This document shows, piece after piece, positions 39,525 through 49,639 of a stretch of DNA of 64,000 nucleotides. The notes under the pieces are model-generated. The model did not search any database. It saw nothing but the letters and a program-made list of their open reading frames with translations, and had not been told where the DNA came from. The stretch comes from Ceratopteris richardii (lineage: Eukaryota; Streptophyta; Polypodiopsida; Polypodiales; Pteridaceae). A program made the translations under genes and the position numbers. The number at the start of each line of letters is the position of its first letter. Positions within the stretch are counted from its first letter, which is position 1. The stretch is taken from contig CM035407.1 of NCBI GenBank assembly GCA_020310875.1, forward strand, positions 88,439,632 to 88,503,631, given 5' to 3'.

Positions 39525-40021
39525 ATGGCTAGGACAAAGAAGACACCAAGGAATTCTCTCCAATCACAACATGGAAACTTCGAAGTGTAAGCCTTGACAT
39601 ACATTTTGTTGTGTTCTATTTTAAAGCCTTGCCATCCATTCTAAATTTAAGTTTACCTTGCAGTGCTGCTAAGCTTCTCAAAATGCATATTGATCAAAAC
39701 ATTCCAAGAATTTCTAAATTGAATGAAGAAAAAAGGTTTGGATACATTCAAATACATGTGCCATTACAAAAATACAACGCCTCATGTGGTTGGAGAGTGA
39801 TTGCAAATGCACTAAGGCTCTTGGAAAGCAGGTTTTACAATCGTGAGTTAAACTTGTCAGACTATCCATATGCTTGGGTCATCTTGATCAAGGAGAGAGC
39901 AATAAATGCCATTATGGAACATGCAATATGCCCTTATGATCCAAACTCACCTCCACCACCACACCACATAAAAAGAAGTCTAAAGAAAAGAAGAAAGGGT
40001 TTCCTATTCACTCCCCACTGA
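39525..40021 (+). CDS. Spliced gene: H3-tail-like start joined to Ulp1-like Cys box
   Basis: Exon a 39525-39586 starts MARTKKTPRNSLQSQHGNFE. A 77-bp interval 39587-39663 begins GTAAGCC and ends TTACCTTGCAG. Exon b 39664-40021 continues in the same frame, giving 139 residues. The start resembles the histone H3 N-terminus (MARTKQTARKS). Residues 53-64, VPLQKYNASCGW, have Gln56 and Cys62-Gly63 spaced as in the Q-x5-C-G catalytic box of Ulp1/C48-type cysteine proteases, though the His-Asp part is not visible here. The C-terminus is basic (KRSLKKRRKG). Gene status, splicing and family are inferences. Confidence 0.45.
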
Positions 40022-40390
40022 AGCATGGGCCAAAGAATAAGAGTAGAGGTGAGGGCTCCAAAAAGGACAGAAAAGAAGGGTGAAACATTATATTTTTGAA
40101 TGTAAGATTGTAATCTAATGTGTAACCAACATATGTTGGAAGATTTTTTGATGTACGGATTGTATGTAATTATGCCAGTCTTCATCTGGAAGATGGTCAT
40201 TGTAACTATATTTATATGCCTTGAGTAATGTAATGTTCAATTGATTCTCTTGAGAACTAAGCAAAAGTGACTTCATTGCATGGTTCAAGCAAAATCGAAT
40301 TGTTCATATCATCAAAATGTCTATTTTGGGTGCTTTTTGCTTTATTCATGTTGAAAAGTTAAATGTGAAGACGATAGAGAAGTTTTTATG
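40022..40390. other. Right arm spacer without a gene
   Basis: 3' flank of the spliced gene. AT-rich, with TATGTAATTATG-like stretches. No recognised gene. It is deleted from the left arm. Confidence 0.5.
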
Positions 40391-40463
40391 ACATGACCAA
40401 TGCAAGCGATACAAGCAATCGGAGAATTTCGGATGGCTCGTATCGCTTGTATCGGTTGTGTCA
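40391..40463. repeat. Hairpin element (family H), right arm
   Basis: GACATGACCAATGCAAGCGA pairs with TCGCTTGTATCGGTTGTGTC. It lies in the segment missing from the left arm. Confidence 0.78.
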
Positions 40464-40554
40464 TCCAATCTTTTCCATTTTTTCATACCAACCATTTTGT
40501 CATATGCAAGTTCCTGTATAATCATTGCACCATTGAAACCTCATCAAAATGTTG

Positions 40555-41190
40555 AAATTAAACAAAAAAATTGCCAATATGAATATAGTCCATAAAAAGC
40601 CATAATTGAAGTGATGTAATGAGTCACATTCTTAGTTACCATCCTGCAAAGGAAAATCAATGGAAGTATGGAAAAAGGTTCTAAAATGGGAGATATATTA
40701 TGTAAGAATTTCTTGGTTTATATTCTTGAATCACCTAGAATTTACTCACGCAAGTTCCTTTAAAATTATTGCACAATAGAAACCTCATCAGAATCTTGAA
40801 ATTAAACAAAAAAATGCCAATATGAATGTAGTCCATAAAAAGACATAATTGAAGTGATGTAATCAGTCACATTCTTAGTCACCATCCTACAGAAAAGTTA
40901 AATGTGAAGAGGATAGAGAAGTTTTTATGACACGACCGATGCAAGCGATACGAGTAATCAGAGAATTTTGGATGGCCCATAACGCTTGTATCGGTTGTGT
41001 CATCCAATCTTTTCCATTTTGTCATACCATCCATTTTGTCATATGCAAGTTCCTGTATAATCATTGCACCATTGAAAGCTCCTCAGAATCTTGAAATTAA
41101 ACAAAAAAATTCCAATATGAATATAGTCCATAAAAAGACATAATTGAAGTGATGTAATCAGTCACATTCTTAGTCACCATCCTGCAAAGA
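40555..41190. repeat. Three-unit tandem repeat in the right arm
   Basis: Mirror of 14394-14995. TGCCAATATGAATATAGTCC to CACATTCTTAGTCACCATCC occurs three times (ending near 40645, 40889 and 41182). The hairpin at 40928-41003 lies between the last two units. Confidence 0.85.
40928..41003. repeat. Hairpin element (family H), right arm
   Basis: GACACGACCGATGCAAGCGA pairs with CGCTTGTATCGGTTGTGTC. Mirror partner of 14557-14631. Confidence 0.8.
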
Positions 41191-41237
41191 AAAATCAATG
41201 GAAGTTTGAAAAAAATCTTCTTAAAGAAGGAGACTTT

Positions 41238-41513
41238 TTACAATCTAGAGGGTTGGAACTTGATCACCCTGGATGGCAAGCAAGTTATGCAAGATAATGT
41301 TTTCTCTGATCTAATGTTAACTATTGCATCATCGATTGAGAATCTGAACTGTGATGATGCCTCATTAAGGTATTCTGGGAGCTCCCTTACATTTCTTAAT
41401 TTCCAATTTGCAATGACAATTATTTTCCTAGATTGAAAATCTGGATGAATCAGTACTTCTGGACAACTCTCCTCTGAGTCCAAGCTATCCAAAGTCCAAG
41501 CTCTTTTGTACAT
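41238..41513 (-). CDS. Arm ORF3, right copy (unknown protein)
   Basis: 91-codon frame from MYKRAWTLDSLDSEESC, then PEVLIHPDFQSRKIIVIANW, EASSQFRFSIDDAIVNIRSE and ending LPSRVIKFQPSRL. It keeps frame where the left copy has a stop. It may be an exon of a longer minus-strand gene whose upstream part is the ORF at 41675-41989. No family recognised. Confidence 0.5.
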   Translation of the reverse strand: MYKRAWTLDSLDSEESCPEVLIHPDFQSRKIIVIANWKLRNVRELPEYLNEASSQFRFSIDDAIVNIRSEKTLSCITCLPSRVIKFQPSRL

Positions 41514-41674
41514 TACCTGTATTTTGTAGAAGCTTTGGATCTTTTCTTAGATGAACATCACCACCATGAAATCCCATTTCTGAAAGTAGAGATTCATATT
41601 TTTTAATGAAAATCCCTCTAATGTAGTGTGTTTTGTAAATAGTTTATGTATTGTAGATAATTCCTTGAAATCTC

Positions 41675-41989
41675 CTAGAGCCTTGAACGATAGCCTTGTA
41701 AACCATCCTTACCATCTCCTACAAATCTAATTAGATAATGAAGATTATGAAAAGGGGGATACCTTCCAGTTTGTGGATCAACTGGATAAACAAATCCATC
41801 TGCCCATATGTCGATATGTTTTTTGCCTTCTTTCTGCAATCCATCCACTTTAGAATGTTGAAGAGCCCTTCGACATACCTTTCTTGTCGTTGCATACTCA
41901 TGAATAATTGCAATGTTGATATAGAACTTATCACAATGATTTTGGTTGGTTGAAAGCTGAGTGAGAGTGTTTGGGTTGAGGTTCTCCAT
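41675..41989 (-). CDS. Unknown 104-codon ORF next to the right arm
   Basis: Starts MENLNPNTLTQLSTNQNHCD, then IAIIHEYATTRKVCRRALQH, GKKHIDIWADGFVYPVDPQT and HYLIRFVGDGKDGLQGYR. A GGTAAG donor-like site follows RFVGD. Just outside the duplicated arm, oriented toward ORF3, it could be the first exon of the same gene, now missing on the left side. I do not recognise the family. It does not resemble the retroelement proteins here. Confidence 0.45.
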   Translation of the reverse strand: MENLNPNTLTQLSTNQNHCDKFYINIAIIHEYATTRKVCRRALQHSKVDGLQKEGKKHIDIWADGFVYPVDPQTGRYPPFHNLHYLIRFVGDGKDGLQGYRSRL

Positions 41990-42499
41990 GGTCTACTATG
42001 AAGAGTGACACAAACGTGTCTAAAATGACATGAAAGAGAGAAACAAGCCTGCTATGGAAAGTAGGGTTAAAAAGTGCAAAATGTCATAAGCACACATTAT
42101 ATCGGTCCGTGAACAAGAGGAAAATTCAGATTTTCATGAACGCCTGATGAGCACAAACTTCGAGGCATAAGATATCACACATACTTTTCATGATTATCAC
42201 ACGAGTTTCTCTCTCTTCAAAATTTGCACAAGATACGTGTTAAATGCGCTTACACGGAATTTTTTAAAATGATTTGACAACTTTAATCCAGATTAAGCAC
42301 AACTAATTGAAATCCTTACACGGCCCTTTTTTGGCCGATTTTTGCCCTAATGCAAAAGCACATCTTAGTTGCTCTTGATGTATATACCTTTTGTTTTACT
42401 TTCTAAAGGCATAATTAATCACTCATATACCTCATGCTCACCCTAACCAGCCGTGGTGATACATAAAAGTGATCTTCTATAAACAGAAAATGCATCATG
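41990..42499. other. Region without a recognised feature
   Basis: About 500 bp of AT-rich sequence between the ORF above and gypsy G. No domain, repeat or RNA gene seen on either strand. Confidence 0.5.
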
Positions 42500-43080
42500 C
42501 ACTTCAACTTTATCAACCTGAATACATCATCCTTGATACATAGATTCAAAAAACCCCCAACAAACCATTCAGCTAGTTGGAAGAAGATTTAGAGAATACT
42601 TGGAAAGGTCTCCTATTCCATAGCTACCTACACTAGCCAAACAAGTGACATTGTTTTCGGATGGCTTGTTAAATGCCAAATTATGATCATATGTATACGT
42701 GAAGGAGCCTAGATCCATAGAGTAGTGTGTGTGCATGTGTATCAACATAGAGGCTAACTTGGGTGACAAGTTAGAGCTTTGAAAAATGTATAAAGACGCA
42801 GAAGTGCTACGAGTTTCAATTCTAAACCATCTACTTCAATAGATGAGTTGGCAAAGAAAGTAGCTTAGAAATTAGGAATCTCAAGCAAGCATACTCCTAG
42901 GATGGTCTCATTGAAATGATGTTACCACTATATAGGAGACCACATCAATCCGGAAATCTCTTTGAGTCAATACTCATAGGAATTCTTAAGAGATATTCAA
43001 GTAGAGATATGGGCCAAGGAGAGCAAGAATCCTCCCCCTATTGAGCTAGTGGATGATCTTCATGATCAATTCGCGCAAAA
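42500..43080 (+). pseudogene. Gypsy G gag remnant
   Basis: Broken frames match E gag: GRRFREYLERSPIP, then LPTLAKQVTLFSDGLLNAKL, YVYVKEPRSIE and INIEANLGDKLEL. Zinc knuckles are lost. Confidence 0.85.
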
Positions 43081-43358
43081 CATTCCCTCTATTTATGGAG
43101 AACTATAAGAGGCACAAGCTAGTGAACAATTAGACTGAATCCAATTCCCTATAGGAATTATCTCAGTTCAAAAGTCCATGGGAGTCTAAGTCTACTAAAA
43201 TGAGAACCCCTACTATCATGATAAGAAACAAGGATTCATTCATACCTAGGAACATAGATGTGGTAAACAATACCAAGGTATAGTGTCATCTCACCTTATA
43301 GGAGCTATTGAAAGTGAAATCAAAACTATGGAAGCATATAGAAAAACAAGTTCGAGTA

Positions 43359-44276
43359 GTAAGTAAGCCACCCTCTCAAGTAGGAATGCATAAGATGGTC
43401 CCTGAGATACCCTTGGACAAGATAGGATATATGATTGAAGGAGAAGAAGGAAATACCTATCTCCCTATTACCTATTAGGACTATACCACCAAAGTGATCT
43501 TGGACTCAAGTGTAGGAGTTGCCATTGCTACCATCTCCTTATGGAAGCATTAGGGCAAGCTAGCACTTAGGCCAACAAGGATGAAACTGTGAATGGCACA
43601 TGGACACATTTAGAAGCCCCTAGGGTTGTTGGAAGGAATAAGCCTCACCACTTGTGGGGTGGAGTTTGAGCACACACTCACCATATGTAATTTAGCAACA
43701 ACCATGTCTACGATATGATTTTAGGTAGACCCTTCATGTGATAGATGTAGATAGTACAAGATTGGGGAACCAATTCTTTGTAGTGGCAACACTTGGGAGT
43801 AATCACTAAATTCAACAGTAAATAAGCCACCCTCTCAAGTAGGAATGCATAAGACGGTCCCGGAGACACCCTTGGACAAGATAAGAGATATGAGTGAAGG
43901 AGAAGAAGGAAATACCTATATCCCTACTACCTATCAAGACTATACCACCAAAATGATCTTTGACTCAAGTGTAGGAGTTGACATCGCTACCATCTCCTTA
44001 TGGAGAAATTAGGGCAAGCTAGCACTCAGGCCAAAAAAGGATGCAACTATGAATGGCACATGGACACATTTAGAAGCCCCTAGGGTTGTTAGAAGGAATG
44101 ACCCTCACCACTTGTGGGGTGGATTTTGAGCACACACTCACCATATGTATTTTTAGCAAGAACCATGTCTACGATATGATTTTAGGTAGACCCTTCATGC
44201 GATAGATGTAGATAGTACAAGATTGGGGAACCAATTCTTTGTAATGGAAACACTTGGGCGTAACCACTAAATTCAA
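43359..44276 (+). repeat. Tandem duplication of the protease segment in gypsy G
   Basis: Two direct copies with a period of 459 bp (43359-43817 and 43818-44276). Each runs from GTAAGTAAGCCACCCTCTCA-like sequence through the protease (ILDSSVGVAIAT and MILGRPFM-like) to the ACCACTAAATTCAA end. Both copies carry the same D-S-S change in place of DSG and shared stops, so the protease was damaged before the duplication. Confidence 0.88.
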
Positions 44277-45290
44277 TCTCAAGGAATACTCACATAGAGA
44301 TGTACCCCCCTTACAATGGAACCTTATTCACAGAGCATCAAAAGACACGGAGTCATTGCACTCCATAGGATTAGAATCCTCTTGAATGCATGAAGACACC
44401 CATTGATGGATGTGTAAAAGTCATAGTAGAGGAAGAATAGCGAGCAATCACTAGATATGCCAGTGCTAAAGAGAACCCCCGATCAATCCAAGGCCCAACC
44501 TGTGCACCGATGATTTTCTTAGACAAAGTATTGAATCCCACAATTGACAAAAATTCTAGTTACCATGTACATAGTAGTCGATGAAGACCAGTGGACCCCC
44601 TATTGTGATGAGGAGTGCTATGAAATTTCAATTTTTGCAATAGAACTAATCAAGTGTCATTTGGGTGTGAACCTAACATGAGTGAACCAAAAGAAGAGAG
44701 TGACAAAGATGAAGATTCCATCCTCATGGAGCCTTTTTGTTCCACAACCAAAGATTATCTCTACTTTATAAAAGCAAGAATTTAGGAGGAAAGATTAAAG
44801 GAGAAAGAAACATTGATACAATCCAAAAAGAAGAAATTAGAAAAATCCAACCACAAGCTCGTAGAGGAAGAAAAACCCTTTGAAGTCCTAGTAAAATTCA
44901 ATAAATAAGAAATAGGGGATCAAAAGGTCATGATCAAGAGCCTAATAGAGAAGCAGTCATAAGAGTGGCTTATAAAAAAACAAAAAAAAAGAGAAAAATT
45001 ACAGAATTGTTGTAAACATAGAAGAGGGCGAAGAACGATGCATGTACATAGGACATGATTTGACTGAAGATGAAGAAAAAGAGTTGGTTGCATTATTGGG
45101 AGAACATAGAGATGTTTTTTCATGGAGTTACAAAGACTTGAAAGGAGTAGACCTGGACATCTGTTCTCATAGAATTCCGATGTCCTTAGAAGCCAAACCT
45201 TCCAAGCAAAAACCATATACATATAATGATAATTATGCAGCAAAGATCAAAGAAGAAATATATTATTGATAGAAGCTGGATTTATCTATT
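44277..45290 (+). pseudogene. Gypsy G protease-RT linker and RT start
   Basis: Degenerate acidic linker, then a 76-codon frame with MYIGHDLTEDEEKELVALLG, then FSWSYKDLKGVDLDICSHRI and KPSKQKPYTYNDNYAAKIKE. Directly after, at about 45290, the sequence jumps past RT and RNase H. Confidence 0.85.
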
Positions 45291-45768
45291 CAAGAAAAGT
45301 AAGGCCCACCTTAGGGTGGATCACCTTTCCAAAATCACCTCACGAGAGCCATCGCAAGAAATGTTAGATGAACTTCCTGATGCTTAATTCTTTAACTTGG
45401 AGATTGTGCCTAATTAGGACCAAATTATTATGCCTATCCTAAATTTTGGACCTAAGCATCCTACACTAAAATCAAAAGTTAAACAAGAGGTGAAATCCCA
45501 AAAATATCACATATTGGCAGGTCGTGTGTACAACCACACAAATCAAGTCATAGTGGCTTGTTGTGTAGAAGAAGACGAGTACACGAAATGGTTGCAATTA
45601 GCACATGTAGGTGCACTGAAGCAACATTATTCTAAACATCAAACTCTCCAGACTCTGGAAAGATTAGGTGTATATTGGCCAACCATGGAAGCAGATGTTG
45701 ATAGGATGTGTCAGTATTTCCCAACCTGTTGCGATCAAGCATTGCTAGAACATGCTACTTTGTATTAA
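45291..45768 (+). pseudogene. Gypsy G first integrase-type zinc finger
   Basis: 112-codon frame ending AHVGALKQHYSKHQTLQTLE, then LGVYWPTMEADVDRMCQYFP and TCC. The H-x-H...C-x-x-C layout is that of an integrase N-terminal HHCC finger. It is preceded by the usual pre-finger stretch (YHILAGRVYNHTNQVIVACC). A second, different finger follows at 45893. Confidence 0.7.
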
Positions 45769-45892
45769 GTATGCCTAATGTTGGATTGGAGCATCTCATT
45801 GGTTGACTTTCTCAAGTCAAAAACTTTCCCTCAAGAAATGACATTAACTAGATGATGAAGCTTAGAATAGGAAGCCTTAGACTACACTCTCA

Positions 45893-46115
45893 TTGGCAAT
45901 AACCTACACAAACGTGGAAGAGATGGATATCTTTGACGTCCATGAAGGTGAATATCTTAAAATCTTAAAAACTGCTCACCAAGGTGTGGCAGGAGGACAC
46001 TTTGGACCAGATAGGGTAATCAAAACAATACTATTTGTAGGGCTTTGGTGGCCGAACCTTCACATGGATGCTCATTCCTATGTGAGGCTATGTGACACAT
46101 GCCAATGAACTCAGT
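45893..46115 (+). pseudogene. Gypsy G second integrase zinc finger
   Basis: EGEYLKILKTAHQGVAGGHF, then LWWPNLHMDAHSYVRLCDTC. It aligns directly with the finger of E and F and joins the integrase core. A stop follows CDTCQ. Confidence 0.88.
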
Positions 46116-46750
46116 ATCCGATGCACGATGGGAGGAGGACCACTCTCCAAGTGGGGAATAGACTTTGTTGGTAATATTAATCCCCCAGCTAAGAATTCAC
46201 ATGTGGAGTACATTATTGTTGCCACCAACTATCTAACCAAATGGATAGAAGTGAAATTCACTAGGAAGAATGATATCCAAACTACCACTAAGTTTCTATT
46301 CAAAAATGTATTTACAAGATATGGTTTTCCAATAGAATTAGTCAGTGACCGTGGTACCCACTTCTTGAATGAGTTCATTGAATACTTCTTGCAAGAACTC
46401 ATGGTTATTCACAAGACATCAGCCCCATACCATCCACAAGAAAATTTCCAAGCAAAAAGGAAAAATAAGATCCTTTGTATGGTTCTAACAAAGTTGGTGA
46501 ACAATAAACATTTTGATTCGGACAAATGTTACATCATGTTGTTTAGGCTTATAGAGTGTCCTATAAAATGGTACTCAATGGCACACCCTTTCAAATGGTG
46601 TTTGGTCAGAATGCAGTGTTGCCCTTACACTTCCTGATACCCACTTAAAAGGCTGCACAAGAGCATCAATGCAGTGGGCATGAACTCTCTTCTAGAAATT
46701 TTGATTTACAGTGACTAGGAGAAACTCGGTTAAGAGCAGCTACTAGTATC
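46092..46750 (+). pseudogene. Gypsy G integrase core
   Basis: WGIDFVGNINPPAKNSHVEY, VSDRGTHFLNEF and HPQENFQAKRKNKIL. The catalytic Glu of HAES is replaced (FQAKRK), so the third active-site residue is lost. Frameshifts follow after 46540. Confidence 0.9.
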
Positions 46751-47039
46751 TCAAGTAGATCTATCCTAGAAACCCTTAAGTGTTATCAAAGAAAAAATCT
46801 ATAATCCCATAAGGGAAGTGTGGAAATTCAAACCTTGTAATAAACCCCCTAAACCAACCGTGTAAATACCATTAAAAACAGGTTAGATGCATTCTAAGTA
46901 TATTGCACATCCCTAGTATGCATCTAGGAAATTTACTATCCTCCTAAACCCACCGTCACTAACTCACTGACCAAAATGAGTATCATGTTGGTATTATAAA
47001 GGTGAGAATGTATCATCTCATTTCCAATGCAACCCTAAT

Positions 47040-47400
47040 TAGATCTTCTTTTTCTAGTAGATTCAAGAGCAACCACCATTGCTAGAGCCATGCTAGACAC
47101 GACACAAACTAGTTTGCAAGCAAGGACTACTCAATAGACCATCGACATTGAGACTCTACCCATATTAGAGAACTTAAGGAATGACCAAAGGATATGAGGG
47201 ACCTACAAATCATACCTATCCAAAATCCACCACTGGGCGATACAACTCAGGTTAGCAAGAACTCTCATTGTTTTAGTGAAGTGGTTTGAGCCCTCAGGGA
47301 AGGATCTTTCATTTGGGAGGTAGAGATAGAGTACAACAATGTATGGGGAAAGTACCACTTCTTCACCACAGAATTTTGAATGTCTATACAACTCAAAAGA
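47040..47400 (+). pseudogene. Gypsy G ORF3 remnant
   Basis: Broken frames match the start of E ORF3: HCFSEVV, then IWEVEIEYNNVWGKYHFFTT in the place of TYFCEAEIEFNGKWGRYHFF. This shows that the extra gene was already present in an older member of the family. The rest is deleted before the LTR scrap. Confidence 0.75.
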
Positions 47401-47439
47401 GTTACGTCCGGTATCGAAGAAAGTGGGGTTGGCAGAATG

Positions 47440-47515
47440 TCTCAATGTGTATGTGTGTGCATGTTGGTGTGCTTCTCACTCACGTACTTGTACTCTCACT
47501 TGATCATGTTTGTCA
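47440..47515 (+). repeat. LTR end scrap of gypsy G
   Basis: TGTGTGCTTCTCACTCACGT-type sequence matches the end of the E LTR (34190-34240). Only about 70 bases remain. Confidence 0.7.
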
Positions 47516-48479
47516 TACTAAAAGAGCTTGGAGAAGTTTGTAGGAGGTAGAAAAGTGAATTATAAAGCGATGAAGTTCATTCCAGTCAACTGGCACAAGA
47601 CCAGCCATTGAGCTTATGGAGATTCAAATAGACCTTATAGGCATGCGACAAGTGCAATAAAATGCACTATTTACTTTCGAGCATCAAGAAGAAAGAGTCG
47701 ATACAAAACAAATAGGTTTGCACATTGACTCGAGCTCTAAAAACTTACTATCTTTGGATGAGACAACCAACTTCAAATCTTGATAGCATCCAACCTGATT
47801 ACAATTGGAAAAACTCCTTTTTGAGGAGTGATAAAAATAGTTTTGATTGTGTAGAATGCACAAAAGTACAAGAAATAAGCAAAATATGCTTTTGGAATGA
47901 ACCTGGTACTCAATAGTGTACCTGCTATTTTTTAGGAACACGTACATATATACCTTGAGACAAAAAAACTAGAATTTCTCCCAATATAATAAACGAAGTG
48001 CTTTGAACATTTATACACATAAACTAGAAATTACTATCTTTCCAAGGAGTGCTCATTCATCCAATTTGGAGCTTTGTAGAGAGAGCAACAGCCTCAAGAA
48101 GCTTACCATTGTTGAAGAAGATGATGCAGAGAAATGCAAGACAATGATGGCCACAACTATATTTATATTGCTTCCATGTAATGTAGAAGTGATTTGACAT
48201 CTTTACATAGACTCCTTAAGTGCTCCACAACCTCTACAAGTGGATTTTTAATTCAAATGAATGCAATAAAGGTTGTTGAAGAGAATCAATTCCCTTTCCT
48301 ACAATCTAGGAAAACTGAAGATCTAGCTTGATCCACTTTTAGGTGATTGATTGATTCATTGATTGAAACTCAACCACCTCAAATTCATAGAATTTTAGCT
48401 CTCTTTTTCTCATTTTACATGTGTAAAGCTCTAGGATTTCGTGTGGGACCCACTTAGATATAAGCTTGTTGTTTTGGAT
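47516..48479. other. Region without a recognised feature
   Basis: About 960 bp, AT-rich, short frames only on both strands. No repeat shared with the rest of the window noticed. Confidence 0.5.
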
Positions 48480-49190
48480 GAAAAACTATTTATGATGCCT
48501 AAAGGGTGGGGCCCTCTTGCAGTTGAAGATTCTTTTGCCAAGGATGAACAATGACTTCTCAATCGAACACTCTTTAGGAGGGTGTCCAAAATTGTAGGCA
48601 CACCGCTCCCTCCAAATCTTCCAGAGGGTTTCCCCTCTTATAGCATTCCACAGTGTCGCCAAGAAGCCCATTGCTTCACCCAGAAGTGCTTGCTTCCAGG
48701 TGATTTGCTCCTGCAATCTCAAAATCTTCCCCACGGTTAGCTAGAGCAAGAGAGACTTGGGGCAAGTGAAGAAGATGTGACCCAAATCCTCAATGTTGTG
48801 ATGGCAATGCTTGCACCATGGCTGAGCACCAAAAATTTTTCTAGCCTTTAGATTGGTCCAGATACCACAGTATAGAATTGGCCACATGAGCACAAACGTT
48901 TTGGTCTCGATGAGGGGGTGCCAGATAGACATGAATTTCAAATCCCAACATAGGCTAGTCCAAGTCGGACACCACTTCTTGCTAAGCATGATATGATAGT
49001 CCGTGTTCTCGTTAATTCTAGGAATTTTGGACAAGCAATTTCCATTGTGCCAAATCAGGCCATCATGGCACGACGGATCCTACCCAATGAGGAGTCGGGT
49101 TTTGGTTCCCAGGCGATGCACCTGCCCTGAAGGAGAGTCCATTCTTCATAATTTACTCTTATCTCAGGGTCTATGTCTTCAAAGATGATT
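48480..49190 (-). pseudogene. LINE (L1-type) 3' end with RT zinc-binding domain
   Basis: Minus-strand frames encode PILYCGIWTNLKARKIFGAQ and WCKHCHHNIEDLGHIFFTCP, the C-x2-C...H-x4-C zinc-binding domain that follows RT in plant L1-type LINEs. TLWNAIRGETLWKIWRERC comes next. One frameshift lies between them. Only the C-terminal part is present, as expected for a 5'-truncated insertion. No poly-A tail was identified with confidence. Confidence 0.82.
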
Positions 49191-49639
49191 GTGTACCTAA
49201 GAACAAACCTAGGGACTTGTGGAGAAAGAGACTATACCTCGATCCCCCTCAAGTGCATATAATGGGGATTCACGCTTTATTTATCAATTGGAGGAGTATC
49301 AAAACCTAGTCGAGCGTATGAAGACATGCATTCAAATGACGATCAATGCAAATGAGTTTCCCAAAGAGTGCAAACAAGGCTAAGACTATTCCAAACAAGC
49401 TTCAACTATCAGTCATGGTGTCACGATACTTAGAGCAGCAGCCAATAATAAATTGAACTTTTCTCTCAGCTCTGAACTCCAAATATAGGGAATACCATAT
49501 GCGTTTCGAAGCTCTTGCGAAGACGCACCCAATGGTGGTATTTTCACTCAATTCGGACGCTTTTACTTCAAGTTATGAGCAAAATATTGAGTCATGGGAA
49601 TGACCTTCCTACACTTCAGCACTTCCTACACTTCACACA
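49191..49639. other. Region without a recognised gene
   Basis: About 450 bp between the LINE fragment and the LTR of gypsy F. It may be leader-type sequence of a gypsy element (ACTTCAAGTTATGAGC), but no gene is seen. Confidence 0.4.

Larger units (their letters stand above)
38276..41505. repeat. Right arm of the large inverted repeat
   Basis: Mirror image of 14070-16650. It continues the 28-bp arm start at 17334-17361 once copia D is removed: GTCGTGAACTTCC joined to CTATCTTACTATTGGCTC matches the left arm's GAGCCAATAGTAAGATAGGG in reverse. It is longer than the left arm because it keeps the region 39735-40565. Small indels and substitutions show that the arms have diverged, probably by around 10%. 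Confidence 0.88.
42500..47515 (+). mobile_element. Gypsy G, heavily decayed relative of E
   Basis: Plus-strand remnant colinear with gypsy E: gag, gag-protease linker, protease (twice), RT start, integrase finger (twice), integrase core, ORF3 start and the LTR end. The RT palm, RNase H and most of ORF3 are deleted. No frame longer than about 180 codons survives. TAG and TAA stops are frequent. It is older than E. Confidence 0.85.
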
